A DNA stretch of 64,000 nucleotides from Falciphora oryzae (taxonomy: Eukaryota; Ascomycota; Sordariomycetes; Magnaporthales; Magnaporthaceae): positions 1,223,311 to 1,287,310 of the forward strand of contig JNVV01000005.1 of assembly GCA_000733355.1 (NCBI GenBank), written 5' to 3'. The stretch's first letter is position 1. Every line of letters starts with the position of its first letter. The notes under the pieces are model-generated. The model had not been told where the DNA came from. It did not search any database and was given only the letters and a program-made list of their open reading frames with translations. The translations under genes were made by a program, and so were the position numbers. Shown here piece by piece: positions 22,935 to 34,946 of the stretch.

Positions 22935-24854
22935 TGGGGAAGTGTGGCTGACCAGGACGATGCATGCCCTGATTGCTGTACCATGATGTTTTTTTCTTTG
23001 TCTTACCTTGTTCTCTTCTTTCTCCTGCCTTTTCTAGTATAGGGTGGATGCCGGCACGTCTTTTCTAGAAGATGGAAGCGTAGATCTTTTTGCTCGGATG
23101 ACCTCCAAGGGATCCTCTGCTGGCCGCTGTAAACGCTAGTCTGGGCCGGATTGTATCAGGCACAGAGTGCTTACTATATCTCCACTGTAAAATCTACGTG
23201 GGGAGAGGCACCTGGAACGGTAGCTTTAGATTACTCCTGAGGAGACTTTTTCATACTTAACGATAATGAACGGCGATACGATATGGCATGAAACAGTCGT
23301 CACCGTGAACGTGACCTCGTCCCCTGGTGTCCAATGATATCGTGATTGTAGACACGTATCAAACTGGGCCTGCAGGGCTGCCGCTACGACATTGGAGTTC
23401 CAGTCGCAGATTGCCCCTGCAGCGCCGTCGTAGCCCGGAGCCTTGGTTCGGGATGGCTATCTTTAGAAGCACGTCCTAGACATGGTAAACCGCAGGGAGG
23501 CGTTCCATGGACAGCCACGTCAATATAGTGTCCAGTTCTTCTAGTCCTTGCTGGGGAAGAGGGATGTGGACACGGTTGCAGGGCCACATGCAAGTTGTCG
23601 AACTTACCAAGAATGCTTGTGACGCCTGGCGATTTGCCACTTGGAGTAGGCTGCATGGCACGCCGCCCAAGAGATACAGACCGGAGGGCAGGTAGACGGC
23701 AAAAAAGACTTGCGTAGCATCCCGGTTAGATGAGGAACAGCAGACGGCGGGCGCCAAGGCCTTTATGGTATCTGGACGACCCATCACGACTGGAGGATTG
23801 GGCGAGGGACATATCCTGGCGAAGAGAAGCGTGGAGGCGAGAGACTTATCATTGAAGAGTGATCGGCCCGTATTCTTCCAGGGCCTGGACGACTGAGTCG
23901 GTCTTGGGACTTTCGCGGACGGCTCGAGTCGTGGAACCACAATCACCGCTGGCCTTCATCTATTTTAGATTGAAACGACGAGCCCATCGACGGTGGGCGT
24001 CCTGCGTGTGCCGCCCCGGCTCCCGGCTCCAGTCGGCCGTGCAAACCGGGGGTCCCGACGGTGGACGGAAGAGCGATGGTGCGACTAGCGTTATCCCGTT
24101 TCTCCGAGGGTGCGGGAGAATAGGAAAAATAAACTAGCCTAACTAGGGGAGAGACGTTAGCTATTTTTGACTCTGTTGCATTCCGTGGCGACGTTCCTCC
24201 GCGGTGACCTAGGTCGCGGGTAGAGCCTTATTGGGGACGGCTGGGAACGGCGTCGAAAAAAGAAAACCCGGAAGCGATAGGACGGGGCCTGGCCTGGACC
24301 GGGTCTATCTTGTGGTAGCGGGTTAGCTGTAGGGATGTGGTTCTTCCAGGCAATTTGGATAAATGGCGGCAGCAGTCCGTGGATTGGCGAACCAGAGCAG
24401 CAACAACGGAGATCGGCCGGTAAAATTACCCTTTTCGGATCGAGCACAGAGCTGAACAGCACCATGATACCGGTGCAGATGACAAATTTCTGGCGCCGAG
24501 AAAAAGCCGATCGTACCCCCAGGAAGTTCCTCAGAGGAGAAAGAAGGAGGTGAGGCGAGACTAGAATCGTGTGTGTAAAAATGCCTGGTCACCGTGGCGT
24601 GTTAGCATAGGGGAAGACAGGATATGGTGGGCGTACCCTCCGTCTTGGCCCGATTGTGCCATCGTCTATAAGAACGCGAGCCGATCCAACCCCTGGGTGA
24701 TATCCAGATATTGTCTAGACCCTATCGACAGTACGACTGCGCCGTATGCACAGAGAATTAGCATCTGCACAGCGACGAAAGTGCCCTTACATACCCTGAC
24801 CCTGACCTTGTTCTCCCTGCTTCGACATCTAGACCCCGCAGCCAGCCAGCAGTC
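22935..24854. other. 1.9 kb intergenic, no gene seen
   Basis: A 156-codon minus frame (23476-23946) is the longest candidate but has no start context, domain or splice signal. The region holds the MFS 3' UTR and the promoter of the DUF4360 gene. Confidence 0.4.
24667..24672 (+). promoter_or_regulatory. TATA box of the DUF4360-like gene
   Basis: TATAAG, about 185 bp upstream of the ATG at 24855, followed by a pyrimidine-rich leader. Confidence 0.4.
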
Positions 24855-25591
24855 ATGACGCCCCTCGCCCACCTCACCGCGCTGCTCGCCGCCCTCGCGC
24901 CCCTGGTGGCGTCGGTGCCCTCGCCGTCGCCGGCCGACGCCGAGGTGGAGGCGCCGCCGCGGTGGTCCGAGATCAAGTTCTCGGGCAACGGCTGCCCGCA
25001 GGGCCACGCGCCCAAGCTGACGTCCGAGGACGGCAACAGCCTCGAGACGCCCATCACGCTGACGTTTGACGGCCGCTTCCGGGCCTCGACGACGCCCGAC
25101 AAGACCAACCGCATGTCGGCGTGCCAGGTGCACATCTCAACGCGCGGAAGCAGCGGCAAGGGGTGGCAGCTCGCCCTGACCGACGTCTGGGCCGAGGGCA
25201 AGGGCAGGCTGGCGCCCAAGGCGTCGCTCGAGTATTACAGCACCGTCTTCTTCTCGGCCGACGCGGAGAAAACCGTATGTGAAAGCCCGTACTGTTTGGG
25301 TGTGATGGTGGGTGGTGGTCAGCGAGGGTTCGGGAACGAGAAAGATTGTAGACTGACTCCGTGGCTCTCTTACAGCAAACTCTCGATGGCGCTCTCACGA
25401 ATGCCAAGGACTCGTCGGTCAACATGCCGCTCGACATACACTCGAGCCCGGGCGACAAGGGGCTGTGGAGTGCGTGCTCCAGCGACGGTCATATCGCCAA
25501 CGTCATCTTCAGGATCGTGCTGCCGGATAAGGGGACCAGCAACTTCGAGGTCTCGACGGAGAAGCTTGCGTTCAAGTGGAAGCGTTGTTAG
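24855..25591 (+). CDS. Secreted DUF4360-like protein, 211 aa
   Basis: Two exons: 24855-25274 and 25376-25591. The 101-bp intron (GTATGT ... GACTGACTC ... TACAG) is phase 0. The N terminus is a secretion signal (about residues 1-20, ending LVASV). The mature region begins with the FSGNGCPQGHAP motif typical of fungal DUF4360 proteins, followed by a beta-rich body with the paired cysteines of this family (ACQVHIS, SACSSDG). DUF4360 proteins are small extracellular proteins of unknown biochemical role, common in plant- and insect-associated ascomycetes. The length matches the family. Confidence 0.8.
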
Positions 25592-26587
25592 GGGAGAGAC
25601 CCAGATACCTGGGAAAGCAAGGATGAACAAGCGGAAGCTAGGTTTTCTTTAATGGTGTTGGGGTTTTGGTAAAATAATGTCGGTTTTGGTAAGGCCAAAA
25701 ATAGTTCCTCATTTCAACATGTTAGCCGGTTCGCGGAGCAGGCCTAAGGGGCCAAAGTAGGAACAAAACATACCTTCTGGGAACCTCCATCAGGGACAGC
25801 CTGGGTTGCTCTGGTGCTGGATGGTACTTGCCTGGGCCTAAAGGATCAGATAGGCTCGTCTGGTGGCGCCGCCGAGTGAACGATTCCACACGACTTCTCG
25901 GAGAGACAGCACGCCTGGGAATCTTGGTCCTGCCCCTGGAGCAGAGGAAGAAAGAATATATGCACACTGGTGGGTTGATACAACAGCCGGGCTTTGGCTG
26001 CATTGAGAGTTACCTTCCAGCAAGATGCATCTAGGAACCCGGCCGTGCAGTGACAGTTCCGGCCGGCCACTGCCGCAACCATGCACCAAGGAAATCGTTC
26101 CTCCATCCCTTTGAGTGCCGTTGGATCTCGTGTGCCTAAATAGGAAAAGGTTCCCAGAATTTATCCCTGATTTATCCCTGTTAAAAATATTTGTTTGGTT
26201 GAGGGAAAAGATCTGCAGTGTGAGGCTAACGGCACTCAAAGGGATAGGCGGGTACCTAGGTAGGTAGTAGGCAGACATGAGGTTTGCAGCCTTACGTAAT
26301 CGACTTAGCCCTAGCAAGTCCCAACAATCCCAACTGAGGGGTTCATCTCTTGCTCCAGCCCCTCGTGACCTTCATATGTCGTAACCGACATGCATCCATC
26401 AACGGAACATCCACCTACCACCCGAGGTACCGTATTTGTTGCTTCTCGCGAGCTCCACGTTCACAATCTAGTCCTTACTGTCGAAACACCCGGGCGGCAT
26501 TTGTGCTGCTGCCTTCCTGTACCCCTTTGTCCTTGATTAGCTCGAAGCAACGCCCCCCCCCCGCCCCCCCCCCTAGAAAGGCTAGAA
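25592..26587. other. Intergenic, contains an inverted-repeat element
   Basis: No gene. It includes the 141-bp element with 18-bp terminal inverted repeats (26105-26245) and a short CCTAGGTAGGTAG-type run just after it. A C-rich run (about 26550-26573) lies immediately before the F-box gene. Confidence 0.5.
26105..26245. repeat. MITE-like element with perfect 18-bp terminal inverted repeats
   Basis: ATCCCTTTGAGTGCCGTT at 26105-26122 is exactly repeated as its reverse complement at 26228-26245. The 105-bp interior is AT-richer than its flanks, has no open frame and holds a direct repeat of ATTTATCCCTG. I see no clear target-site duplication. It fits a non-autonomous DNA-transposon remnant or a strong cruciform or hairpin. 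Confidence 0.6.
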
Positions 26588-27679
26588 ATGCCAGGCAACA
26601 AGAGAGCAGGAAGGACGCAAGGGGACGAGGCCGCCAGCGACGGCGACGATGCCGAGCTTGTGGACACGACGGCCCGGCTGGAGCTGCACTCACGCCGGAC
26701 CGGGCGTAAACAGAAAAAGACAGCCAAGCGGCTCGAGAAGCTGGCCATGGCGCCCAAGGTGATCATGGATCTGCCTGCGGAGCTCCTCATCGATGTTTTC
26801 TCGCTCCTCCGCCCCAGCGACGTCTTCACCCTGCTACGCGTCAACCGGGCCCTGAAAGCCTTCATCGCCAGCCATCGCGACGCCATCGCCCGCGGCATTG
26901 TCCGCTGGAGGTACCCCTGCCTTGAGCGCTGCTTCCACCCGCCGGCGCTGCTGTCGTCCCTGAGCGAGCCGGAGAGAGAAGCGCTGCGAGGGCTGCGCAA
27001 GTTCTCTCCCGTGGGGAAAGTGGGCCAGATGTTCCGGATACGGCCAGGCCCGCTGCACCACGTCGAACCACCGCCGCCCGAGACGCTGTGCGAGTGCGTT
27101 AGTTGCGTGCTGCGCTGGATCGGGCTAACCATCGCCGTCGATTTTGCGCACTGGCAGGGCCACCTGGACAGCGGCCGCCCCATCGATGTGATCAGGCCCG
27201 GAGAGAAGCCGGCCTGGAACGTGGAGCTGACCGAGCGTCACGCGGCCATTGTGGCGAGAGCGGTGCTGGGCGGCGACGGCGGCGGCAGAGGCGACCAGCT
27301 ATGGCACGCGCTCATCCTGGAGAAGCATCTCGCGAGTACAGTGCGCTCCATCCGGCGACACGCGGCCAACAAGGGAAATAGGCGTGCGCGGTTCCTGCTC
27401 ACGGACGAGGACGCGCGGGCCGAGACGGACGCCTTCCTTGAGCGCAGCGGGCCGCCCACTATCGACTACCCGTACCACCGCGACGGCTACTACATGCTCG
27501 AGGCCTACCTGCCTAATCGCAGCTGGAGCGGCGATGAGAAGAAGTGGATGTACGTCCCCGCCGACCAGCACGAGAAGGACGTGGCGTTCATCGTGGCGAA
27601 GCATGCCGGTGCTCTACAAGATCAGCTGCGACCACGGACCAGGTGGGCACCTGCTATGGTTGGCGTCCCTTTGCATTGA
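26588..27679 (+). CDS. F-box domain protein, 363 aa
   Basis: Intronless. A basic N-terminal segment (residues 1-53, ending in a Lys/Arg-rich run that could be a nuclear signal) precedes a clear F-box at residues 59-100 (MDLPAELLIDVFSLLRPSDV, then LLRVNRALKAFI). A second ATG at 26747 would start just before the F-box. The C-terminal half is rich in Arg and Trp with no repeat domain I recognise; many fungal F-box proteins have such lineage-specific tails. It probably binds Skp1 in an SCF ubiquitin ligase. It is not obviously similar to the F-box protein at 5825 outside the F-box. Confidence 0.82.
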   Translation: MPGNKRAGRTQGDEAASDGDDAELVDTTARLELHSRRTGRKQKKTAKRLEKLAMAPKVIMDLPAELLIDVFSLLRPSDVFTLLRVNRALKAFIASHRDAIARGIVRWRYPCLERCFHPPALLSSLSEPEREALRGLRKFSPVGKVGQMFRIRPGPLHHVEPPPPETLCECVSCVLRWIGLTIAVDFAHWQGHLDSGRPIDVIRPGEKPAWNVELTERHAAIVARAVLGGDGGGRGDQLWHALILEKHLASTVRSIRRHAANKGNRRARFLLTDEDARAETDAFLERSGPPTIDYPYHRDGYYMLEAYLPNRSWSGDEKKWMYVPADQHEKDVAFIVAKHAGALQDQLRPRTRWAPAMVGVPLH

Positions 27680-28311
27680 TTCCCCAGCAGCTTCTGGGCT
27701 TTTGACACATTTGTTTTGGTGAAAACTGGCCCTGCCCGTTTTTTGTTTTTGCTATTGAAAACTGGCACACTGTTGAAAGCATTCATGTTCAAATTCCAAC
27801 CCACAAACCTGCTCCGTCCTTGATGCACTGCAGGCCCCTGTCCAAACATCAAACCCGAACCCGCCCGCCATTATAGTTCGAAATGTTGCCGGACAGAGAT
27901 CAGTTCTCCTTCGTGTATTCTAGCCACCCGAGCATTGACGTAGTCAGCTGAATGTGTTAATGTATTGTCGTGCTTCGGTGAGCGTCTCCAGCGTCGGTCA
28001 CAGAGTCGCTGGCGGCGGTCATGCAGGGGCCCGCTGTCCTCCCCCTCAGCACAGACCGTGGTGCAGCAGCGCTGAGTCCGCCCTCCTGCAGCATGCACCC
28101 CTCGTGTCGCAGACCTTCGTCGGAATGTCCATTTCTAGCATTTCGGCTGTCGATTACTAGCCGCGGCGCGGGGTTTGGCTCCGAGACGCAGCGGAGGTGA
28201 CAGCGGTTATAAATGTTGCCAACGCCGCGCATCTGAGAATCAAGCGGAGCACAACAAGGAATCATTCAGTGTGATCACCAAGCAACAAGAGGAAACATCA
28301 CAGCCGCCATC
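27680..28311. other. Intergenic with NmrA-like promoter
   Basis: No gene. TATAAA at 28208-28213 is 99-104 bp upstream of the next start codon. Confidence 0.5.
28208..28213 (+). promoter_or_regulatory. TATA box of the NmrA-like gene
   Basis: TATAAA about 100 bp upstream of the ATG at 28312, with an A-rich leader between them. Confidence 0.5.
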
Positions 28312-29460
28312 ATGTCGTCCCCCATCAAAGTCTTCGTCTTCGGCGGCACAGGCAACACCGCCCAACAGATCATTGACGGCATGATCAAGTCTCCGACGAA
28401 CTTTGTAGGCTCGATTCCCCGCCGCGAATGGCAAACGTACAGCGTTGACTAAACGCGGAGGCACCCTCAGGACATCACGGCCATCAGCCGTCCCAGCAGC
28501 GTGGACAAGCCCGAGAACGCCGAGTACAGGAAGAGGGGCGTCAAGGTCGTCGGCCTCGACGTCGACGGCCAGCGCCAGGAGTCGGTCGAGCTCCTCCGGG
28601 GCGCCGACGTCGTCATCGCCCCGGCCAACTTCTTCGAGCTGGACAAGGCGAAAGCGCTCGTCGACGTCTGCAAGGAGGCCGGGGTCAAGCGGTTCGTCCC
28701 CAACAACTTCGCCCCCGTGATGCCGGCCTACGGCGTGATGGGGATGCGCGAGAAGAAGGAGGAGATCATCAACCACATCAAGGTCCGGAGGCTCCCCTTC
28801 ACCGTCATCGACGTGGCCTGGTGGTGGCAGAACCTCCCTTACCGGATCCCCTCGGGCCGCACCGACTACATCGTCGTCCCGCCCATGGACGACGCCCGCA
28901 TCTGGGGCGACGGCAACACGCCCATCGCCTTTTCCGACATCCATTCCATCGGCCCCCACGCGGCCAGGATCCTCGCGGACCCGCAGACCATCAACAAATA
29001 CGTGCACGTGTACGACCAGGTGCTCAACTCGCACCAGGTCATCGAGGCTCTCGAGGAGGTCAGCGGCGAGAAGGTGGAGAGGACCTTTGTAAGTTCTGGC
29101 CGGGCTGATACCGGGAAGCTTCGCGAATGCACCTCGTGCTGTGCTGCTGTTCCCATTTGCTGACAACACATCTATCGCCTACAGTACACAAAGGAGCAGA
29201 TGGAGGAGACAATGACCAAATCCAAGGCCATCCTGGCCAAGGACCCGGACAGCGAGGAGGGGGTCACGACGCTCACGTGCGTGGAGTACTGGTACTCGAT
29301 GGGCGTCCGCGGCGACAGCGTGCCAGAGGTGGCCGACTACCTGGGCTACCTCGACAGCCGCAAGCTGTACCCGGACATCGAGCCGATAACGGTCAAGGAC
29401 TTTTACAAGGACGTCCTGGGCGGCAAGGCTCTTGTGCCTTACGGGGATGAAAAGCCATAG
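28312..29460 (+). CDS. NmrA-like / isoflavone reductase-like NAD(P)-binding protein, 328 aa
   Basis: Three exons: 28312-28404, 28471-29088 and 29185-29460, with introns of 66 bp (GTAGGC...GACTAAAC...CTCAG) and 96 bp (GTAAGT...TACAG), both phase 0. The N terminus carries the Rossmann dinucleotide motif VFVFGGTGNTAQQI (GxxGxxG type of atypical short-chain dehydrogenases), followed by VKVVGLDVD, GADVVIAPANFFE and KRFVPNNFAP, all matching the NmrA / phenylcoumaran-benzylic-ether-reductase group. Family members are reductases or redox-sensing regulators in the cytosol; substrate unknown. No catalytic Tyr-x-x-x-Lys pair of classical SDRs is evident, as usual for this subgroup. Intact. Confidence 0.85.
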
Positions 29461-29590
29461 TGCATTGTGTAATATCATGACCAAGTTGGGATAGATTTTA
29501 CATAGCCTGATTATAACTCTTATTTAGACTTACACGGTCCATGATACGTCAAGACGATTCTTGTCACGGGTTTTATCCACTGCGCCACCC

Positions 29591-31335
29591 CTAATCGTGC
29601 CCATGGCCGTGGATGTGGTCGACCTCGGTGAGCCGCGGGTCCCTGTCCCGGTCGGTGCCGACCCAGTCGGTCCCGTTGGCGCGCAGCCGCGCCGTGGCCG
29701 CGCCCATGTCGACCCCCAGCACGCGCTCAATGTACCTCGGCAGCTCCGTGTTGTCCCAGTTGCCGGCCATGTCGCCCTTGTACTCGGGCAGCCTCCCGCC
29801 CGCGGCGTACCCGTACAGCACCACGTCGGACGCCGTGTGCCCGCCCGTCGAGAAGTGGATCCCCGCGCGCGACGCCAGCAGGTTGCCCATGTCGGGGCCC
29901 AGGTTGCCAGACGCGAGGAGCGTGGTGGCCTCGGCGTCGGTCGCGTCGGCCAGCCCGTAGGCCGGCAGGATCTCGGAGCGGAAGAAGGCGCGGCGCTCGG
30001 CGTCGGAGCCCTGGAAGGCGGCGAAGCGGCGGGTGAGCACCTCGGCGGAGGCGGTGGCGCGGCCGAGCGGGAGCGGGTTGTAGCCGCGCAGCGTCAGGCC
30101 GCCCGTCTCGTGGTCGGCGGCCGACATGAGCATGGTGTCCGGGTGGTCGTCGATCCAGGACCGCACGCGGTCGAGCACGTCGTTGTACATGACGATGTCG
30201 TGCAGGTGCGCGGCCGGGTCGTTTGCGTGGCCGGCGTGGTCGATGCGGGAGGCCTCGATCATGAGGAAGTAGCCCTTGTCGTTGCTGGACGTGGCGCGGT
30301 CCAGGGCGTTGAGGGCGGCCTCGGCCATCTCGAGGAGGGACGGCTCCCGCTCGGGCGCGCGGGAGCGGTCCATCTCGTACATGAGCTGACCGTCGCTGAA
30401 GAGGCCGATGAAGGGCAGGCGCACAGAGCCGAGCCCCTTGTCCATGGCGTCGAAGGCGCTGCGGTTCTGCATCACGTGGTACCCGTTCTGCCGCGCGAAG
30501 CCGAAGAGGTCGGCGTCGTCGGACCGGCAGGAGCCGGACTCGCCCTGGGGCTTGTAGTAGCACTGGTGGTGGTGAAAGGAGGTGTTAGTCTTGCTTTTTG
30601 TGGCAAGTGAGCCACAAACCGGGGGCTTGGGAAAGCAGCTTACCCGGCCACCGCCCAGCATGACATCGACAAAGGGCCCAAACGGATGGGTGTATCCGAT
30701 CTGGTGCTCTGCGATCTTGGCGTACGAGTCCCTGTGCGACACGTGTGAAGAGTAGCCTGGGAAATGGGGTTGCGAGTGATGCTGTTAGCGCAAGGCTCTC
30801 TCCGTGCTTCCGCCGGTCGTGGGTGACTTACCAGCTGGGGTTGCGTGGTTGATGACGCTGGTAACGACCAGGCCAGTTTTCATGCCGGCAAGGTGAGCGG
30901 CCTCGAGGATGGAACCAACAGGCTCTCGCGCGTCGTTGACTCCAAGGGCTGCAATAAAGACAATCGCAATCTCTCTCGTCAGCAATCTGTCCACCGTTTT
31001 CTTTGCCGTTCTCGAAGGGCCTGTCCCGTCCTACCGGCGTTGTAAGTCTTGATGCCACAGGCAAAAGCGGTAGCAGACGCGGCCGAGTCTGTCACCAAGT
31101 TGTCGCTGGCCTGGGTGCGCACGCTGCCGAGCACCATCTTGTCGGCGGGCAGCTGGAAGGTCACCGGCCTGCCCGGGTTCCCGCCGTTGCGCAGCAGCGA
31201 CACGTAGTCGCGCGCCATGGTCTGCGAGGCCGTGCCGAAGCCGTCGGGCACGACGTAGATGAAGTTCTTGGCCGACGGCACTGCCTGCACCAGGACAGCG
31301 GCCGCGGCCGCGGCGAGGGCGGCGCCGGTGCGCAT
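29591..31335 (-). CDS. Secreted alkaline phosphatase, 500 aa
   Basis: Four exons: 31335-31035, 30948-30832, 30756-30644 and 30562-29591; all introns are GT-AG and the frame closes. The signal peptide (residues 1-18) is followed by KNFIYVVPDGFG (Asp31, metal ligand) and VTDSAASATAFACG with the phosphorylated nucleophile Ser84. Further metal ligands lie in RIDHAGHANDP, SAADHETGG and GGHTASDVV. These are the complete active-site set of the PF00245 alkaline phosphatases, which hydrolyse phosphate monoesters with two zinc ions and one magnesium. The lack of a C-terminal anchor suggests a free secreted enzyme. A TATA box lies about 170 bp upstream. Intact. Confidence 0.92.
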
Positions 31336-31505
31336 TCTTTCTGGGTTTCTAGGTCAAGAAGGGCGAGGGGCTTAGGGGCCGAGGACTTGAGGGGCTGAAC
31401 TGGGCGGGCCGAGCTGTCTGGAAGCGGGAGCGGTGGCCGACGACTGCTAGACAGGGCTGTCTCCCACGAGCAACCATGCCCCCCGCCCCGGCGCATGGCG
31501 GCAGC

Positions 31506-31513
31506 TTTATATA
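31506..31513 (-). promoter_or_regulatory. TATA box of the alkaline phosphatase gene
   Basis: TATATAAA on the minus strand, about 171 bp upstream of the ATG at 31335. Confidence 0.5.
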
Positions 31514-32729
31514 ATACCCGGGTAGTCCCCAACATCCTCGGACCGGAGAGACATGCCCTGTCACAGGGCCACGAGAACGCCCCTCCACAATGCGACCGTC
31601 CATTGCGGAGAAAAAACAATACCGAGTGTGTGTGTGACGTCCGAACCGAGCTGCCTCTCCCCTCGGTAGGTAGTAGTCGTGCGTAGTATCGCGGAGCTCG
31701 GGAGCAGGGGTGGCGGACCCCGCTGGCTGGTGACCTTTGCCGCTGTGCCGCCTTTCCCGACGACCACACACACCGGCGGCGAGGGCAGGCAATATGAATG
31801 TTGTTTGACGACGTCATGCATCGGCGTGTTGGTCGTGTTCCGGGGGGCTCGAGCCTCCGGTTCGCCCTCGGAACGAACAGAAAAAGCTTGTCTGTATGTC
31901 GGCTGCCGGCTGCCGGCTTCTGCATTGATCAACCAGATGCCGTCGCACCCGCCACATGGTGGCCGCAGAGCTCAGGAGGCCGCGGTCTGGGAAGGTCGTT
32001 CTCTGCTTTTTTTTCTCTCCCCCGCTACACGCCAAGCAGCTTGTGGGTGTTTGCCAGGGGCAAAGGAGGGGGATGATCTTGGCGGACGACCCCTCAGGCC
32101 CGCCCACTCGAGCGCCAACCTACGGAAACGTGCCATAATCCGCCGAGCTGGCTGCAGCCGACAGCTTGCCGATCTCAATGTCTGCTGTGTAGGTGCCTTT
32201 TTCGTCTGCATGCAAGAGCTGCTACGTCGTATCTAGACTCTTTTGACAAGGCTCGACGCCCCCACACACCGGCCAAAGACACTGCAGCAGGCGGCTGACC
32301 TGGTGACTGGAAGGGAAGGTAGTATTCCGCCCAGACCGGCCGCGTCTGGTTTCCACCGGCGTGCCCGCACGACTTACTCGGTGGTATCTCCGTCTTGACG
32401 TAGGCGATATCGAGGCGTGGGACACCGGATGGCAGGCGCTGGCGGCATCCAGGTCACCAGGTTGAAGTGTTGAAAGGAGTGAATAAAGATCTATATGGAT
32501 ATATAACACGCTTCTGAGAAAGGACAAAATGATACTCTATATACAAATGCGACAGGTCCTGATTGGGGCGGAGAGTTTCGGCTTGTCAACGGGCCGACCA
32601 GCGGCTCAGAGGCGTCTTCGTCGCCCAGCTGAGGTAGGTATTACTCGGGGGAGTCAACCCTGGCGCACCCAAGCCCATCGCGCATACCCGAGGGGAGAGA
32701 TGAACTGGGGCTCGTGGTCACCAGTGGGC
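31514..32729. other. Intergenic, no gene seen
   Basis: Upstream region of the alkaline phosphatase gene and 3' region of the multicopper oxidase. The open frames (for example 31679-32236) are featureless. Confidence 0.45.
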
Positions 32730-34946
32730 TCAGCCAATACTCCTCACAGACCGCGGCGGCGACGGCGGGCAGAAGCGGTACTTGATATCCCCGAACCCGG
32801 CCAGCTCCTGGACCATGCCCTTTAGCTTGCTCAGCCGCTGCGCCGTCTGCACAAACATGCCGCCCTCGGCGTGCCACTGGATGTGGCAGTGCAGGGCCCA
32901 GACGCCCGGGTTGTCGGCGACGTAGCGGATGACGACGTGCGAGTGGCCCGGGACGGTCACAGTGTCCCGGCGCAGCGGGTTCTTGAAGTTCCACGTCGTC
33001 TCCCGCTTGCCGTACACGCCGCGACCCCAGCCGACGATCTGGAACTGCTGGCCGTGCAGGTGCCACGGGTGGCCCATCATGTTGCCAGCGCTGATGGCCA
33101 CCTGCGCGCCCATGGCCTCGTCGCCCGACACGAACACGTGCTGCTCCGGCTTCCAGGCGTACTTGGGCGCAGACGAGTTCATGTTGTGCGGCGTGACGTC
33201 CTGCTGCGGGACCTGCCAGAGCGTGGCGCCGTTCTGGAGGCCGGTGTAGATGGTCTGGATGTAGCGAAACGGTTAGATATGGGACGGAGATCAAGAGGAA
33301 ACAGACTGCACGAAAACCGAGTTCGATCTTACATCGTTGATAACGGTGCGCTGAACGCCATCCTCGTCCTCGACAAACTTGAACAGGAACGAGTGCTTGT
33401 TCTTCTCGCCGACCTCGTGCGCGTCAATCTCGCGAATCGGCTTGGCAAGATCGAAGGGCAGATCGGCGCAGCGCTTGGCCCAGGGCTCCTTGGGGACGCC
33501 GCCGGCCTTGGACGTGTCGCTGCTCTCGCTGCCCCTGCTCAGGTCGAAGGCGCGGCCCTCGACGAGCGGGCCCTTCGGGTCGACGCCCTCGCCGTACGAC
33601 AAGACGGCCGTGCCCTGGGAGCCGACGGTGTTGAGGTTCGAGCCCGGGTCGTTGTCGAGCATAGCGCACGTGGCGACGGCGCGCATCAGGTAGTTGCCGG
33701 GCGCCTGGCTGGTGCGCACGAGCACCGAGTAGCGCTGGCCTGGGTTCAGGAAGACGCGCGTCGTGGGCACGGGGTGCACCTCGACGCCGTCGATCTCGAC
33801 AATGTCGAGCACGTGGCCGTCGACGGTGAAGAGGAAGGGCGTGTTGGAGCTGTGGCTGATGAGGCGCAGGCGCACCGTCTTGCCCGCCTCGACGCGCGCC
33901 ACGTGCCGCGACCCGCCGGCGCAGTCTTTGCCCGTGAAGGCGCCGGCCGAGTCCGAGGCGGGCTTGGTGCAGTTGAAGAGGTGCTGGCCGTTGACGATGA
34001 TGTTGTCCGGGTACGGCTCGGTGCCGGGTGAGCCCGGGGCGTAGTTGGGCGACTTGCTCAGGTACTGCGACAGGATGTCGCCGCCGTACTGGTGGTGCAG
34101 GTCGCCCATGAAGACGAGGCGGTCCTCGTGGTACTCGGCCGCGATCTTCTCGTCCGGGTCGTGGATGACGATGGCGCCGTACAGGCCGTCGGTGTACTGG
34201 ACCGAGACGTGGGCGTGGTACCAGAAGGTGCCGCGCTGGTTGGGCACGACGAACTCGTAGACGAAGCTCTCGCCGGGCGGGACGCCGCACTGCGTGATGC
34301 CGGGCACACCGTCCATCCAGACCGTGTTGCGCTGGTCGATGCCGTGCCAGTGGACGGTGGCAGCCTCGTCCGGCAGCGAGTTGTGCATCACGACGCGGAT
34401 CACGTCGCCGACGTTGGCCTCGATCGTCGGCCCGGGCGACTGCCCGTTGACCAGGACCATGGGCTTGGCCACGCCGTCGGGGGCGCCCATGCCACGCGTG
34501 ATGTTGAAGTCGTACTCGCGGGCCTGGGGTTTGCTCGACACGACGAAGCCGGACTTGGCCAGGTCCAGGTTGAAGAAGTCGTCCTTGGGGATTATCGACG
34601 ACGGGCTGCTGCTGGCTGCAGTAGTCGTCGGCGTGCTGGATGCTGCTGTCGTTGACGCTAATGCGGCCGTCCCAGTCCCGGCGTGGTGCGACATGTTTGC
34701 TGCGCCGTGGCCTCCGTGGGATTCGCCCGACGAGGGGGGCCGGGACTGGTTCGTCGCCCAGAACGACATGGCGAAGCCGACCAGCGCGAGGATCGACACG
34801 GCGCAGACGGCGATCATGACGGGCGACGAGAGCCGCTTGACCGGAGCCGCGGGCGTGGCACGGCGGGTCTGTTTTGGCTCATATTCCCCATCGTGCTCGG
34901 CTAGCAGCTCCTCGCGCTCCTCCCGGCTCTGTGATTCCGGATCCAT
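32730..34946 (-). CDS. Membrane-anchored multicopper oxidase (laccase / ferroxidase-like), 712 aa
   Basis: Two exons: 34946-33333 and 33254-32730, with a 78-bp intron (GTAAGA...ATCTAACC...CCAG), phase 0. An acidic cytosolic N terminus is followed by one transmembrane helix (residues 42-64) and a Ser/Thr/His-rich stalk, giving type II topology with the catalytic part outside. Copper ligands are complete: HWHG at 199-202, WYHAH at 242-246, HPWHLHG at 600-606 and HCHIQWH at 660-666 with the type 1 cysteine Cys661. The residue 10 after that cysteine is Met, suggesting a lower-potential type 1 site. The family oxidises phenols, metals or pigment precursors with O2. Fet3-type ferroxidases carry their anchor at the C terminus, so this is a different, N-anchored group. 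Confidence 0.9.

Noticed and set aside
23476..23946. 156-codon minus-strand frame downstream of the MFS gene
   Set aside because: No recognisable motif or promoter; probably chance.
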